DNA from: Tenacibaculum holothuriorum
GTDB lineage: Bacteria; Bacteroidota; Bacteroidia; Flavobacteriales; Flavobacteriaceae
Length of the DNA stretch: 64,000 nucleotides
Direction of reading: 5' to 3'
NCBI RefSeq assembly: GCF_002120225.1
Contig: NZ_LAPZ01000007.1
Location: 222,817 to 286,816, forward strand
Part shown: piece after piece, positions 35,241 through 43,918 of the stretch
Layout: each line of letters begins with the position of its first letter
Position numbering within the stretch: the stretch's first letter is position 1
Made by a program: the position numbers and the translations under genes
The notes under the pieces: model-generated
What the model saw: only the letters and a program-made list of their open reading frames with translations
Database searches by the model: none
Told to the model about the DNA's origin: nothing

Positions 35241-38200
35241 ATGAAGAAAGTAATCGCATATTTTATAAAATATCCAGTAGCAGTAAATATTATTATAATT
35301 GCTTTTGTAGTATTAGGATTCTTTGGATATTCTTCGTTAAAATCATCCTTTTTCCCATTAACAGATGCAAAATTTATTAGTATAAATGTAGCCTACCCAG
35401 GAGCATCACCACAAGAAATAGAAGAAGGAGTAGTTTTAAAAATAGAAGACAATTTAAAAGGATTAGTAGGAGTAGATAGAGTAACATCTACATCATCTGA
35501 AAATGCTGCAAACATTACAGTAGAAATTTTAAAAGACTACGATATTAATGTTGTTTTAGCCGATGTAAAGAACGCAGTAGATAAAGTTCCGAATTTTCCT
35601 ACAGGAATGGAACCAGCTGTTGTAGCTAAAATAGAAAATGTAGCAGAAACCATCAGTTTTGTAGTTACAGGAGATAAAATTCCATTAAAATCATTAAAAA
35701 ATATTGCCCGAGATATTGAAAATGATATCCGAAGAATAGACGGAATATCACAAATAACCATATCAGGATATCCAGCAGAAGAAATTGAAATAGCTGTTAG
35801 AGAAAACGATTTAATCGCTTATAACTTAACTTTTAATCAAGTAGCAAATGCTGTTTCAAATGCGAATATTTTAACTACAGGAGGTTCTGTAAAAACAGAT
35901 GCTGAAGAGTATTTAATACGTGCTAATAATAGATCGTATTACGGTGATGAGCTAGATAATTTAGTGGTAAGAGCAGACGCATCAGGGAGAATTATCAGAC
36001 TAAAAGACGTAGCAACGGTACAAGATATTTGGAATGAAACACCTAATAGAAACTATTATAACGGCAACTTAGCTGTAAGAATGCAGGTGAGCAATACCAA
36101 TAGTGAAGACTTATTATCATCGGCAGAAAAGATTAATGAATACGTAGAAAAGTTTAACAAAGAACATGAAAATGTAAAAATTGAAGTAACAAGAGATTCA
36201 TCAATAACCTTAAATCAGCGTACGCAATTATTATTTAAAAATGCATGGCAAGGAATGTTATTGGTTATGCTATTTTTGTCACTGTTCTTACGTCCAAGAT
36301 TAGCATTTTGGGTAGCAGCAGGTTTACCAGTTGCATTCTTTGGAATGTTTATGTTAGCGGGTTATTTTAACATTACAATTAATGTATTATCATTATTCGG
36401 AATGATTATCGTAATTGGTATTCTGGTTGATGACGGAATTGTAATCTCAGAAAATATTTACCATCATTACGAAAAAGGAAAGAACCCAATTCGTGCAGCA
36501 ATTGATGGTACAATGGAAGTAGTTCCGCCAATTATTTCAGCAATTACAACTACGGTTTTAGCATTTTCAGTATTCTTCTTTTTAGATGGAAATATTGGTG
36601 AGTTCTTTGGTGAAGTAGCTACAGTAGTTGCATTAACATTAATACTTTCTTTAGTAGAAGCGTTAATTATATTACCAGCACACGTAGCACACTCGAAAGC
36701 TCTAGATAGAAATCAAAAATTATATAAGTTCAATAAATATGCTGAAGATGTAATGGATTTTATGCGTGATAAAATCTATGCTCCAGCGTTAAAATTTGTG
36801 TTAGAAAACAAGTTTTTTGGTTTGGTAATTCCAGTAGCTTTCTTAATGATTACTATAGGAGCTTTTGAAGGAGGAATTATCAAAGGAACATTTTTTCCAT
36901 CAATAGCAAGTGATCGAGTTTCTGTAAACTTAACTATGCCACAAGGAACGAATGAAAAAATTACAGATAGTATTATATCAGTAATAGAAGCAAAAACTTG
37001 GGAAGTAGAAAAAGAATTTACAAAGAAATATGGTAAAGAAGGAGAGCCTGTAGTAGAAAACATATTAAAACAAATTGGTCCAGGAACAGCAAGAGCATCT
37101 TTACGAATTAATTTATTGCCAGGAGAAACTAGAACTTTTAGTTCAAGAGAAATAACCAATGCCATTAGAGAAAAAGTAGGCGAGGTATATGGAGTAGAAG
37201 CTCTAACCTTTGGTTCTGGAGGAAATTTTGGAGGAAGTCCAGTATCCGTATCGTTATTAAGTAATAATATTTCTGAGTTAAAAGCTGCAAAAACCGAGTT
37301 AAAAGCAGAATTAAACAAAAATCAAGATTTAAAAGATGTTACTGATAATGATCCACAAGGAATCAAAGAAATAAAACTTCAGCTTAAAGATAATGCCTAT
37401 TTATTAGGGTTGAATTTAAATGAAGTAATGTCGCAAATTAGAAGTGGTTTTTTTGGTAGACAAGCACAACGTTTTCAGAGAGGACAAGATGAAATAAGAG
37501 TTTGGGTGCGTTACGATAAAAATGAGCGTTCTTCTATTAAGAATTTAGATGACATGCGTATTGCAACTCCAACAGGAGCAAGAGTTCCACTTTCTGAAAT
37601 TGCAACATATAAAATTGAACGAGGAGAAATTTCTATCAATCATTTAGAAGGTCAAAGAGAAATAAAGGTAGAAGCAGATATGAAAGATGCGCAAGCCAGT
37701 GCAACAGATGTGTTAGAAGATATAAAAACACGTATAATGCCATCTATAGTAGCTAAATATCCATCAGTAACAGCTTTATATGAAGGTCAAAATAGAGAAG
37801 CAGAGAAAGTATCAAGTTCAGCGGCAGTAGTTGGTCCAGTAATTCTATTACTAATCTATATTGTAATTGTATTTACATTCAGATCGTACGGACAACCATT
37901 CATGCTTTTGGTTATGGTACCATTCAGTTTAATTGGAGTAGCTTGGGGACACTGGATTCATGGATTTGCAGTAAATATTTTATCACTTTTAGGAATCATT
38001 GCTTTAATCGGAATTATGGTAAATGATGGGTTAGTACTCATTAGTAAATTTAATAGTTATATAAAAGAAGGAATGAAATATGAAGAAGCTTTATTTGCAG
38101 CAGGAAAATCGAGATTTAGAGCTATATTCTTAACCACTATAACTACTGTTGCTGGATTAGCCCCTTTAATTTTTGAAACAAGTAGACAAGCACAATTTTT

Positions 38201-38402
38201 AATTCCTATGGCAATATCTATTGCTTACGGAATTATGATAGCAACCTTTTTAACGCTTTTAACCTTACCTGTTTTGTTATCTATTTCAAACTATTCAAAA
38301 GTATACGCAAAATGGTTGTGGGAAGGTAAAAAACCAACAAGAGAAGAGGTTGAAAGAGCTATTAAGGAATTGGAATCGGAAAAAGAAGAATTAGAACAAT
38401 AA
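35241..38402 (+). CDS. RND-family efflux permease
   Basis: A 1053-aa inner-membrane transporter of the AcrB/MdtB type with twelve helices and two large periplasmic loops. Seen in order: FIKYPVAVNIIIIAFVVLGFF (TM1), FPGASPQEIEE-like AYPGASPQEIEEGV, the proton-relay motif GILVDDGIVISENI in TM4, and IMVNDGLVLISKF in the second repeat. The AcrB aspartate pair in TM4 is kept. The narrow substrate subfamily cannot be called; heavy-metal (CusA) hallmarks were not recognised, so a hydrophobe or drug type is more likely. It lies in the MarR-controlled MFP-RND-TolC operon. Confidence 0.92.
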   Translation: MKKVIAYFIKYPVAVNIIIIAFVVLGFFGYSSLKSSFFPLTDAKFISINVAYPGASPQEIEEGVVLKIEDNLKGLVGVDRVTSTSSENAANITVEILKDYDINVVLADVKNAVDKVPNFPTGMEPAVVAKIENVAETISFVVTGDKIPLKSLKNIARDIENDIRRIDGISQITISGYPAEEIEIAVRENDLIAYNLTFNQVANAVSNANILTTGGSVKTDAEEYLIRANNRSYYGDELDNLVVRADASGRIIRLKDVATVQDIWNETPNRNYYNGNLAVRMQVSNTNSEDLLSSAEKINEYVEKFNKEHENVKIEVTRDSSITLNQRTQLLFKNAWQGMLLVMLFLSLFLRPRLAFWVAAGLPVAFFGMFMLAGYFNITINVLSLFGMIIVIGILVDDGIVISENIYHHYEKGKNPIRAAIDGTMEVVPPIISAITTTVLAFSVFFFLDGNIGEFFGEVATVVALTLILSLVEALIILPAHVAHSKALDRNQKLYKFNKYAEDVMDFMRDKIYAPALKFVLENKFFGLVIPVAFLMITIGAFEGGIIKGTFFPSIASDRVSVNLTMPQGTNEKITDSIISVIEAKTWEVEKEFTKKYGKEGEPVVENILKQIGPGTARASLRINLLPGETRTFSSREITNAIREKVGEVYGVEALTFGSGGNFGGSPVSVSLLSNNISELKAAKTELKAELNKNQDLKDVTDNDPQGIKEIKLQLKDNAYLLGLNLNEVMSQIRSGFFGRQAQRFQRGQDEIRVWVRYDKNERSSIKNLDDMRIATPTGARVPLSEIATYKIERGEISINHLEGQREIKVEADMKDAQASATDVLEDIKTRIMPSIVAKYPSVTALYEGQNREAEKVSSSAAVVGPVILLLIYIVIVFTFRSYGQPFMLLVMVPFSLIGVAWGHWIHGFAVNILSLLGIIALIGIMVNDGLVLISKFNSYIKEGMKYEEALFAAGKSRFRAIFLTTITTVAGLAPLIFETSRQAQFLIPMAISIAYGIMIATFLTLLTLPVLLSISNYSKVYAKWLWEGKKPTREEVERAIKELESEKEELEQ

Positions 38403-38414
38403 AAGAAAAGAGGA

Positions 38415-39737
38415 ATGAAAAAAATATATGTAACGATAGGAGTTCTATTGGTAAGTGTTTCTTTTTATGCACAGGAGGTATTAACTAAAGAAAAAGCAGT
38501 AGAAATAACTCTTGAAAATAATTATGATATTCGAATTACTAAGAATAATTTAGAAACAGCAAAGAATAACAAAAGTGTTTATAATAGTGGTTATTTACCA
38601 ACTGTAACAGGTAATGCTGGGGCTAATTACAGTAATAATGATACTGATGTTGGTTTTCAAGATGGAACAGTAAACTCGGTTAAAGGAGCAGAATCTAAAA
38701 CATACAATGCTTCAATAGGATTAAACTATACAATTTTTGATGGATTCAATAGACAGAATACTTATAAACGTTTAAAAGAGAACTATAATTTAACCGAATT
38801 ACAAGCACGTCAAGTAATGGAAAATACACTAACAACACTATTTTTGGCGTATTATGAAGTGGGTAGGTTAACCGAAAATGAAGAAACTCAAAAACAAGCT
38901 TTAGAAATTTCTAAAAAGCGATTAGAAAGAGCAAAATATGGTTTTGAATATGGGCAAAATACAAAATTAGAAGTGTTAAATGCTGAGGTTGATGTAAACA
39001 ATGATAGTATAACCTATATTGATGTTAAAAGACAATTAGCAAACTCTAAAAGAGACTTAAATGTAGTATTGGGTAGAAGTGTAAATACACCTGTAAAGGT
39101 AGATACAAACGTAGCCTATGCTATTAATTTAAATTTACCAGATTTATTACAAAATGCTAGAGATAATAATGCAAGTTTGTTACAAGCTAAAAAGAACATT
39201 GAAATAGGAGAACTGAATGTTAAAATTAATAAAGCAGGATGGATGCCTAATGTAGGGTTAACAAGTTCATATGCGTGGAATAAAAGTGATAACGATGCAA
39301 CCAATGCTTTTAGTCCAACAACGAATGTACAAACAGGAATTAGAGCAGGTTTAAGTTTATCATGGAATATTTTTGATGGAGGAAGAACAAAAACAAATGT
39401 TGCGAACGCTAAAATAGCTGTAGAAACCCAAGAAATACAAAAAGAACAACAAGAAGAGCAATTAGAAAGAAATGTAAATAATGCTTGGGAAACCTATCAA
39501 AACAATTTATTTTCTTTACAAGCTCAGAAGAAAAATGTAGAAACAAATAAATTAAATTTTGAACGAACTAATGAACGTTATAAGTTAGGACAAATCTCTT
39601 CGATTGATTTTAGACAAGCACAACAAAATTTAATCAATGCTGAGTTAAGTTTAAGTAGAGCAAAATACAATGCTAAAAATTCTGAATTACAATTATTGCA
39701 ATTAGGAGGAATACTCTTAGATAATAAGAACTTTTAA
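38415..39737 (+). CDS. TolC-family outer membrane efflux channel
   Basis: A 440-aa TolC-like protein with a signal peptide (ending SFYAQE) and the two-fold repeated helical-barrel pattern (ALEISKKRLERAKYGFEYGQNTKLEVLNAEVDVN in the first repeat; TNERYKLGQISSIDFRQAQQNLINAE in the second). It forms the outer membrane end of the efflux system encoded directly upstream. The last gene of the operon, followed by a terminator at 39745. Confidence 0.9.
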   Translation: MKKIYVTIGVLLVSVSFYAQEVLTKEKAVEITLENNYDIRITKNNLETAKNNKSVYNSGYLPTVTGNAGANYSNNDTDVGFQDGTVNSVKGAESKTYNASIGLNYTIFDGFNRQNTYKRLKENYNLTELQARQVMENTLTTLFLAYYEVGRLTENEETQKQALEISKKRLERAKYGFEYGQNTKLEVLNAEVDVNNDSITYIDVKRQLANSKRDLNVVLGRSVNTPVKVDTNVAYAINLNLPDLLQNARDNNASLLQAKKNIEIGELNVKINKAGWMPNVGLTSSYAWNKSDNDATNAFSPTTNVQTGIRAGLSLSWNIFDGGRTKTNVANAKIAVETQEIQKEQQEEQLERNVNNAWETYQNNLFSLQAQKKNVETNKLNFERTNERYKLGQISSIDFRQAQQNLINAELSLSRAKYNAKNSELQLLQLGGILLDNKNF

Positions 39738-39744
39738 AGAATAA

Positions 39745-39776
39745 AAAATCCGAAGTAAATGATTTCGGATTTTTTA
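39745..39776 (+). terminator. Terminator of the efflux operon
   Basis: AAAATCCGAA with TTCGGATTTT around a 9-nt loop, followed by T-rich DNA; 8 bp after the tolC stop. Confidence 0.85.
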
Positions 39777-39828
39777 GTTAGTTTTTATAATGTCATTTTA
39801 AGATGTGGATGAATCAGCTGTAATTACG

Positions 39829-39852
39829 ATTATACATTATTATCTGTAGTTT
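39829..39852. repeat. Cassette-end-like motif, remnant copy C
   Basis: ATTATACATTATTATCTGTA plus GTTT, abutting the stop codon of the SUKH gene. It resembles the right ends at 40452 and 13256. Judged by eye. Confidence 0.4.
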
Positions 39853-40299
39853 TTAATTATTTATAAATTCCCCAAAAGAAGCCGCAATTTTACGAACATC
39901 TCCTCCATCATGATAATATACCCATACGGAAAAATTGTCAGAAGAATCAATGTATAAATAGTCTCCATTTTCATCTCCAATAACAAAGCCAGATTCAACT
40001 CTATTTAAATCAACTTTTCCTACATTTGACGAAGTAAATTGTCCTGCACCGAATTCTTTTTGAGTTTTTACATATAATTTCAAACATTCAAAATTTGCAG
40101 ATTTTCCAACGCCAATCATTTCCCATTCTTCTAACAATTCATTTTCTCCCATTATATTCCAGTATCTACCTTCATCATCAGGGGCTTCATCTTTATATTC
40201 ATTGAATTCTATTTCATCTCCATTAGGATTCTTTCTAAGAAACTCTATATAAACATTGGGTAATTCCTTTTTAAAAATATTTTCTGAATTTGATTCCAT
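39853..40299 (-). CDS. SMI1/KNR4 (SUKH) family protein
   Basis: A 148-aa acidic protein with the SUKH fold pattern: LPNVYIEFLRKNPNG near the start, YWNIMGENELLEEWEMI in the middle and VIGDENGDYLYID followed by VWVYYHDGGDVRKIAASFGEFI at the end. SUKH proteins are common immunity proteins of contact-dependent and polymorphic toxin systems, though some act elsewhere. No toxin gene lies next to it, so it may be an orphan immunity gene or a stand-alone protein. Repeat-type motifs bracket it on both sides. Confidence 0.75.
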   Translation of the reverse strand: MESNSENIFKKELPNVYIEFLRKNPNGDEIEFNEYKDEAPDDEGRYWNIMGENELLEEWEMIGVGKSANFECLKLYVKTQKEFGAGQFTSSNVGKVDLNRVESGFVIGDENGDYLYIDSSDNFSVWVYYHDGGDVRKIAASFGEFINN

Positions 40300-40351
40300 T
40301 TTCTCTTCCTTTATTTTAAATATGCTGCTTTAAATTACAAGTAATGGTTTT

Positions 40352-40477
40352 GTGTATGATTTCGTTGCGTGTTTAAGCAACTAAATTAACAATTACAAAC
40401 TGAACAGAAAATCCGTGAGGATTTTCATAAGTAGGAGAGTATTAGCAATGAATTATACACCGTGTTACGTGCAGTTT
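40352..40477. repeat. Flavobacterial intergenic repeat, full copy B
   Basis: About 126 bp between the SUKH and cupin genes. Outer inverted ends GTGTATGATT (40350-40361 area) and AATTATACAC (40451-40460) pair, and inside are a GTTGC...GCAAC hairpin and GAAAATCC-gtga-GGATTTTC. The last bases overlap the cupin stop codon. I recall closely similar elements (CGTTGCGTGTTTAAGCAAC, CACCGTGTTA) between genes in many Flavobacteriaceae; that memory is not checked here. Confidence 0.6.
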
Positions 40478-40805
40478 ATTTTTCTTTGTATCTATCAACT
40501 TGGTCAAATAAAGTTAAGTCTTTATATCCAGCTTTTATCTTGGCAGAATGAATTTCATCTTTTTCTATGAAATATGTATCTCCTTTTTTCAAATTGTATA
40601 TTTTTCCACTAATGGTAATTTCCATTTCTCCATCTAAAACTATTCCCCACTGAGCATTGTGTGAATGAGATGGTACTTCTATGTCTTTTTCAAATTCCAT
40701 AAAAATGAATTGTTGCTCTCCTGCTTGAATTAATCTTGAGAGAACTCCATCAATTGGAATGTTAGCTTCTGGAAACTTTGATATCAATTTGTTTGTATTT
40801 ATCAT
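40476..40805 (-). CDS. Cupin-domain protein
   Basis: A 109-aa single cupin barrel. Motif 1 is HSHNAQWGIVLDGEMEITI (HxH...E) and motif 2 is GDTYFIEKDEIHSAKI, so a metal site of two His, a Glu and a final His is complete. Its exact role is unknown; small cupins like this often act as ligand-binding sensors or dioxygenase-type enzymes. It lies downstream of the ArsR gene on the same strand with a palindromic site in the 49-bp gap, so it is probably the regulated target. Confidence 0.82.
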   Translation of the reverse strand: MINTNKLISKFPEANIPIDGVLSRLIQAGEQQFIFMEFEKDIEVPSHSHNAQWGIVLDGEMEITISGKIYNLKKGDTYFIEKDEIHSAKIKAGYKDLTLFDQVDRYKEK

Positions 40806-40819
40806 AATAACGTATTTTA

Positions 40820-40839
40820 ATATCGGGAATTGTCGATAT
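40820..40839 (-). promoter_or_regulatory. Putative ArsR operator upstream of the cupin gene
   Basis: Inverted repeat ATATCG-N8-CGATAT in the gap between the ArsR and cupin genes. A related site with the same 6-8-6 layout (ATATTG-N8-CGATTT) lies upstream of arsR at 41167-41186. Confidence 0.52.
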
Positions 40840-40854
40840 GATTAATAAAAAAAA

Positions 40855-41157
40855 TTATTTTAAATATTCTATATAATCCTCAATAGTTTTTTCATTTCGT
40901 TTGAAATAAGTCCATTTTCCTTTTCGTGTAGAAATAAGCAACTCACATTTTTCCATATTATTTAAATATGTAGAAATTGTAGATTGTGACATTTCAGTTT
41001 TCTTTTGAATAAATGTTCCACATACACCAAAGTCAAAATGTCCAAGAGTTGGGTGAGGTGGGAAGTTTTCGTCAGGTTTTTTTAACCATTCCAATATTTT
41101 CAATCGAGTTTGATTGGTTAATGACTTACTAACTTCTATAAATTGTTTTTTATCCAC
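40855..41157 (-). CDS. ArsR-family helix-turn-helix regulator
   Basis: A 100-aa winged-helix protein: ALTNQTRLKILEWL-like N-terminal helices (KSLTNQTRLKILEWL), the recognition helix MSQSTISTYLNNMEKCELL and the wing STRKGKWTYFKRN. A 20-residue insert (DENFPPHPTLGHFDFGVCGTF) with one Cys and two His sits before the HTH, where ArsR relatives involved in quinone or metal sensing often have such loops; a single Cys there is not a clear metal site. It heads a two-gene unit with the cupin gene. It probably binds the paired sites at 41167 and 40820. Confidence 0.82.
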   Translation of the reverse strand: MDKKQFIEVSKSLTNQTRLKILEWLKKPDENFPPHPTLGHFDFGVCGTFIQKKTEMSQSTISTYLNNMEKCELLISTRKGKWTYFKRNEKTIEDYIEYLK

Positions 41158-41166
41158 TGTGCAAAC

Positions 41167-41186
41167 ATATTGATAGTTTTCGATTT
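41167..41186 (-). promoter_or_regulatory. Putative ArsR operator upstream of arsR
   Basis: ATATTG-N8-CGATTT, 9 bp upstream of the arsR start. It matches the cupin-gene site in layout and in about 14 of 21 aligned positions. Confidence 0.45.
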
Positions 41187-41346
41187 ATAAAAGTGTTTGT
41201 CGTTCAAATTGCTTACAACTAGTTTATATACACAATAAAACTACTATTATATTTACTATATGTATTATAAGTGGAAATTTTAGCAATTTTATTTCTTGGT
41301 TAAATATACTAAGTCGATATTTCACTATTTTTAAGACTAAATTTGT

Positions 41347-42687
41347 ATGATGAACAATATAATTATACTACTATCATTTTTGGGGTTGTTAGCTTCTTGT
41401 AAACCAAATAAAACTTCACAATCAATAAAAACGAACAAAAAAGTAATTGTAATTGGAGCAGGTGTTGCAGGGTTATCCGCATCAAAATATTTAAAAGATA
41501 AAAGAATAGATGTTATTGTATTAGAAGCTCAAGAAAAGATAGGGGGTAGATTAAAAACTGATAGAAGTTTAGGTATATCCTTTGATGAAGGAGCAAGTTG
41601 GATTCATGGACCTGAAGGAAATCCTATTACAGAAATAGCTAAAAAATCTGGAGCAAAAACTTATTTAACTTCAGATGATAAGGTTGAGGTTTTTGATACG
41701 GATGAAAAGTCGTATTCTGAAGAGAAATTAGCATCTGCAGAAGAAAAATTTATGGAAGTTTTAAGTGATTTCAACGGCAAAAAAGATAAAAGTTTTGGAG
41801 AGGTTTTTTACAAAGGTTTTCCGCAATACAAGAATGATAAATTATGGACATATATGCTGTCTGCATTTTTAGAATTTGATTCTGGTGGAGATATTTATAA
41901 ACTTTCTTCTAAAGATTTTTATGATGATGAAACTTTTGATGGAGAAGATATTATTATAACCAATGGTTATGATAAAGTTGCTGATTATTTAGCCAAGGGA
42001 ATAGATGTGAAATTAAATACTAAAGTTACTGAGGTAAATTATGATGCAGAAAAAGTAAAAATAAAAACATCTAAAGGAAATTTTGAAGCTGATTATGTTT
42101 TGATAACTGTTCCTTTAGGTGTGTTAAAGAATAAGATTATTTCGTTTAGACCAGAACTTCCTATTAAAACTCAAAAAGCTATTAATAGTATTGATATGGG
42201 GTCTGTAAATAAGTTTTTATTGGTTTGGGAAACAGCTTTTTGGGATGAAAACTTACAGTATATCGGATACACACCAGAAACTAGAGGGAAATTCAATTAT
42301 TTTATGAATGTAAAAAAGTTTGCAAATGCAAATGCTTTGATGACATTCACTTTTGGAGACTATTCAATTAAAGCAGAACAAATGTCAGATAACGAAATTA
42401 TAGAAGAAATAATGAATCATCTACGAGTAATCTATGGAAAAGATATTCCAAAACCAATTAAAATGCTACGCACAAAATGGAATACGAATCCCTATACTTT
42501 TGGCTCATATTCTTTCGCTACTAATGGAGTAAGGACAAAGGAATATGAAGTTTTTGAAGAACCAATTGATGATAAATTATTCTTTGCAGGTGAGCATACA
42601 ATAAGAGAGTATAGAGGAACAGTACATGGAGCCTATTTAAGTGGAATCAGAGAAGCTAAAAAGATCACAGAGATTATTCAAAAATAG
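41347..42687 (+). CDS. Lipoprotein-type flavin amine oxidase
   Basis: A 446-aa FAD enzyme of the monoamine oxidase/LSD1 family. The N-terminus is a lipoprotein signal (LSFLGLLASC, C18). The FAD-binding GAGVAGLSASKYL follows, then LEAQEKIGGRL, DEGASWIHG and the C-terminal FFAGEHTIREYRGTVHGAYLSG that closes the FAD site. It would oxidise an amine outside the cytosol, releasing aldehyde, ammonia and peroxide; the substrate is not readable. The export signal before the flavin fold is unusual and implies folding after export or Tat-independent loading. It converges with the cyclase-family gene, overlapping its end by 14 bp. Confidence 0.85.
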   Translation: MMNNIIILLSFLGLLASCKPNKTSQSIKTNKKVIVIGAGVAGLSASKYLKDKRIDVIVLEAQEKIGGRLKTDRSLGISFDEGASWIHGPEGNPITEIAKKSGAKTYLTSDDKVEVFDTDEKSYSEEKLASAEEKFMEVLSDFNGKKDKSFGEVFYKGFPQYKNDKLWTYMLSAFLEFDSGGDIYKLSSKDFYDDETFDGEDIIITNGYDKVADYLAKGIDVKLNTKVTEVNYDAEKVKIKTSKGNFEADYVLITVPLGVLKNKIISFRPELPIKTQKAINSIDMGSVNKFLLVWETAFWDENLQYIGYTPETRGKFNYFMNVKKFANANALMTFTFGDYSIKAEQMSDNEIIEEIMNHLRVIYGKDIPKPIKMLRTKWNTNPYTFGSYSFATNGVRTKEYEVFEEPIDDKLFFAGEHTIREYRGTVHGAYLSGIREAKKITEIIQK

Positions 42688-43366
42688 CAACTGCTCTTAC
42701 TGGAGATCCCGTACCACCTCGTATTTTTAAAGGTAAGGCAATAAACCTAAATCGTCCTCTTCCAATTAACTTATCAAGGTTTATCATATTTTCATAATGT
42801 GTAAATCCCATATCTCCACAAATATGATGTACTTCTTTGTTTGAAATTTTAGGCACACCAGGAGACATAGTTTCTACACCAAAAGCAACAATTTTTTGCT
42901 CTCCTAACCATTGCGCACATTCTGCAGTAATTCCAGGTCCATTTCCCCAGTTTTTTGTGTTAAAATGTTTGTTGTAATGATTGGTGTAAAACAATACAGT
43001 ATCATCTTCTTTTATGGTTAAACTTTCTTTAGATAAAGCTTCTTTAACTTCTTCAGAAGTTATCAGTTCTCTTAGCCCTTTATGGGAAAAATCTAAACAA
43101 ATGCCTTCTGTGTAAAACATAGAGAGAGGCATGGTATCAATAGATTTTCCTTTATGCTTTGCTGCCATATGATTAATAGCATCAACATGAGTACCTGTAT
43201 GCTCACCCATTTCTAGTTTATAAACGGCTGGAGTTTGAGTGGTAGGATTTTTAATATCATCCCATTCCTCATGAGTGTTGTGAACAGTCATTTTTACTTG
43301 AGGGAGACTTTTGTAAACAGGCATTCCTTCAAATATCTCTTGACTTAAATCGATAATTTCTGGCAT
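42674..43366 (-). CDS. Cyclase-family hydrolase (kynurenine formamidase-like)
   Basis: A 230-aa metal-dependent hydrolase of the cyclase family (PF04199 type). The hallmark metal motif HTGTHVDAINHM (HxGTHxD) is present near residue 55, plus GVETMSPG and the C-terminal PLKIRGGTGSPVRAVAIF. Relatives hydrolyse N-formylkynurenine or cyclic amides. It lies 3 bp downstream of the thioesterase gene, so both may be co-transcribed. Its end overlaps that of the convergent amine oxidase gene. A role in tryptophan degradation is possible but no other kynurenine-pathway gene is nearby. Confidence 0.85.
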   Translation of the reverse strand: MPEIIDLSQEIFEGMPVYKSLPQVKMTVHNTHEEWDDIKNPTTQTPAVYKLEMGEHTGTHVDAINHMAAKHKGKSIDTMPLSMFYTEGICLDFSHKGLRELITSEEVKEALSKESLTIKEDDTVLFYTNHYNKHFNTKNWGNGPGITAECAQWLGEQKIVAFGVETMSPGVPKISNKEVHHICGDMGFTHYENMINLDKLIGRGRFRFIALPLKIRGGTGSPVRAVAIFE

Positions 43367-43369
43367 AAA

Positions 43370-43918
43370 TTATAAATCGATTTTTACATTATAATCTTGT
43401 AAATCTTTTATATAATCGTGAGGGACAAAATCATCTCTGTCAAATTCATCTTGACGTTTCTTTTTCATTTCAATTCGCTTAATAGCTTTTAAAAATCGAG
43501 TAACTTCTAATTCATTTTTTAAGATAAGTCCAGGAACTTCAACACTCTTTCCTTCATCATTCTTTGCTACCATTGTAAAATAAGAAGAGTTACAATGTTT
43601 GATGTGACCAGTTTGAATATTTTGAGCTTCAACTCTAATTCCAACAACCATAGAAGTTCTACCCACATAGTTTATAGAGGCCTTCATAGTAACTAGCTCG
43701 CCAACTTCTATTGGGTTTAAAAAATCTACTGTATCAACCGATGCAGTAACACAATATGTACTTGAGTATTTTGAAGCACAAGCAAAAGCTATTTGATCTA
43801 ATAAATTAAGAATGTATCCACCATGAATTTTTCCGCTAAAATTAGCGTGAGAAGGTAGCATTAATTCAGAAATTGAGATACGAGTATCTTCTATGTGTTT
43901 ATATGTTTTATTATTCAT
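43370..43918 (-). CDS. Acyl-CoA thioesterase (hotdog fold, YciA/BACH type)
   Basis: A 182-aa protein. The hotdog domain contains LMLPSHANFSGKIHGGYILNLLDQIAF, with the catalytic-type Asp in LLDQIA, and VDTVDFLNPIEVGELV. Such enzymes hydrolyse acyl-CoA in the cytosol. The ATG at 43918 is chosen instead of the upstream in-frame codon at 43990: it begins right before the conserved domain and overlaps the upstream gene by only 8 bp (ATGAATAA arrangement), whereas the longer frame would run through that gene. The C-terminal helix is Lys/Asp-rich. Confidence 0.86.
   Translation of the reverse strand: MNNKTYKHIEDTRISISELMLPSHANFSGKIHGGYILNLLDQIAFACASKYSSTYCVTASVDTVDFLNPIEVGELVTMKASINYVGRTSMVVGIRVEAQNIQTGHIKHCNSSYFTMVAKNDEGKSVEVPGLILKNELEVTRFLKAIKRIEMKKKRQDEFDRDDFVPHDYIKDLQDYNVKIDL

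Noticed and set aside
36776..37318. 180-codon minus-strand frame in the RND gene
   Set aside because: Antisense shadow of a highly conserved transporter; no start signal and no recognisable family.
40352..40477. Classical integron attC site
   Set aside because: The inverted ends and hairpins suggest a recombination site, but the core GTTRRRY/RYYYAAC boxes of attC are not present.
41338..41345. TAAATTTG as promoter of the amine oxidase gene
   Set aside because: It touches the start codon, so transcription would begin after the ATG; no TTG box is at a useful distance either.
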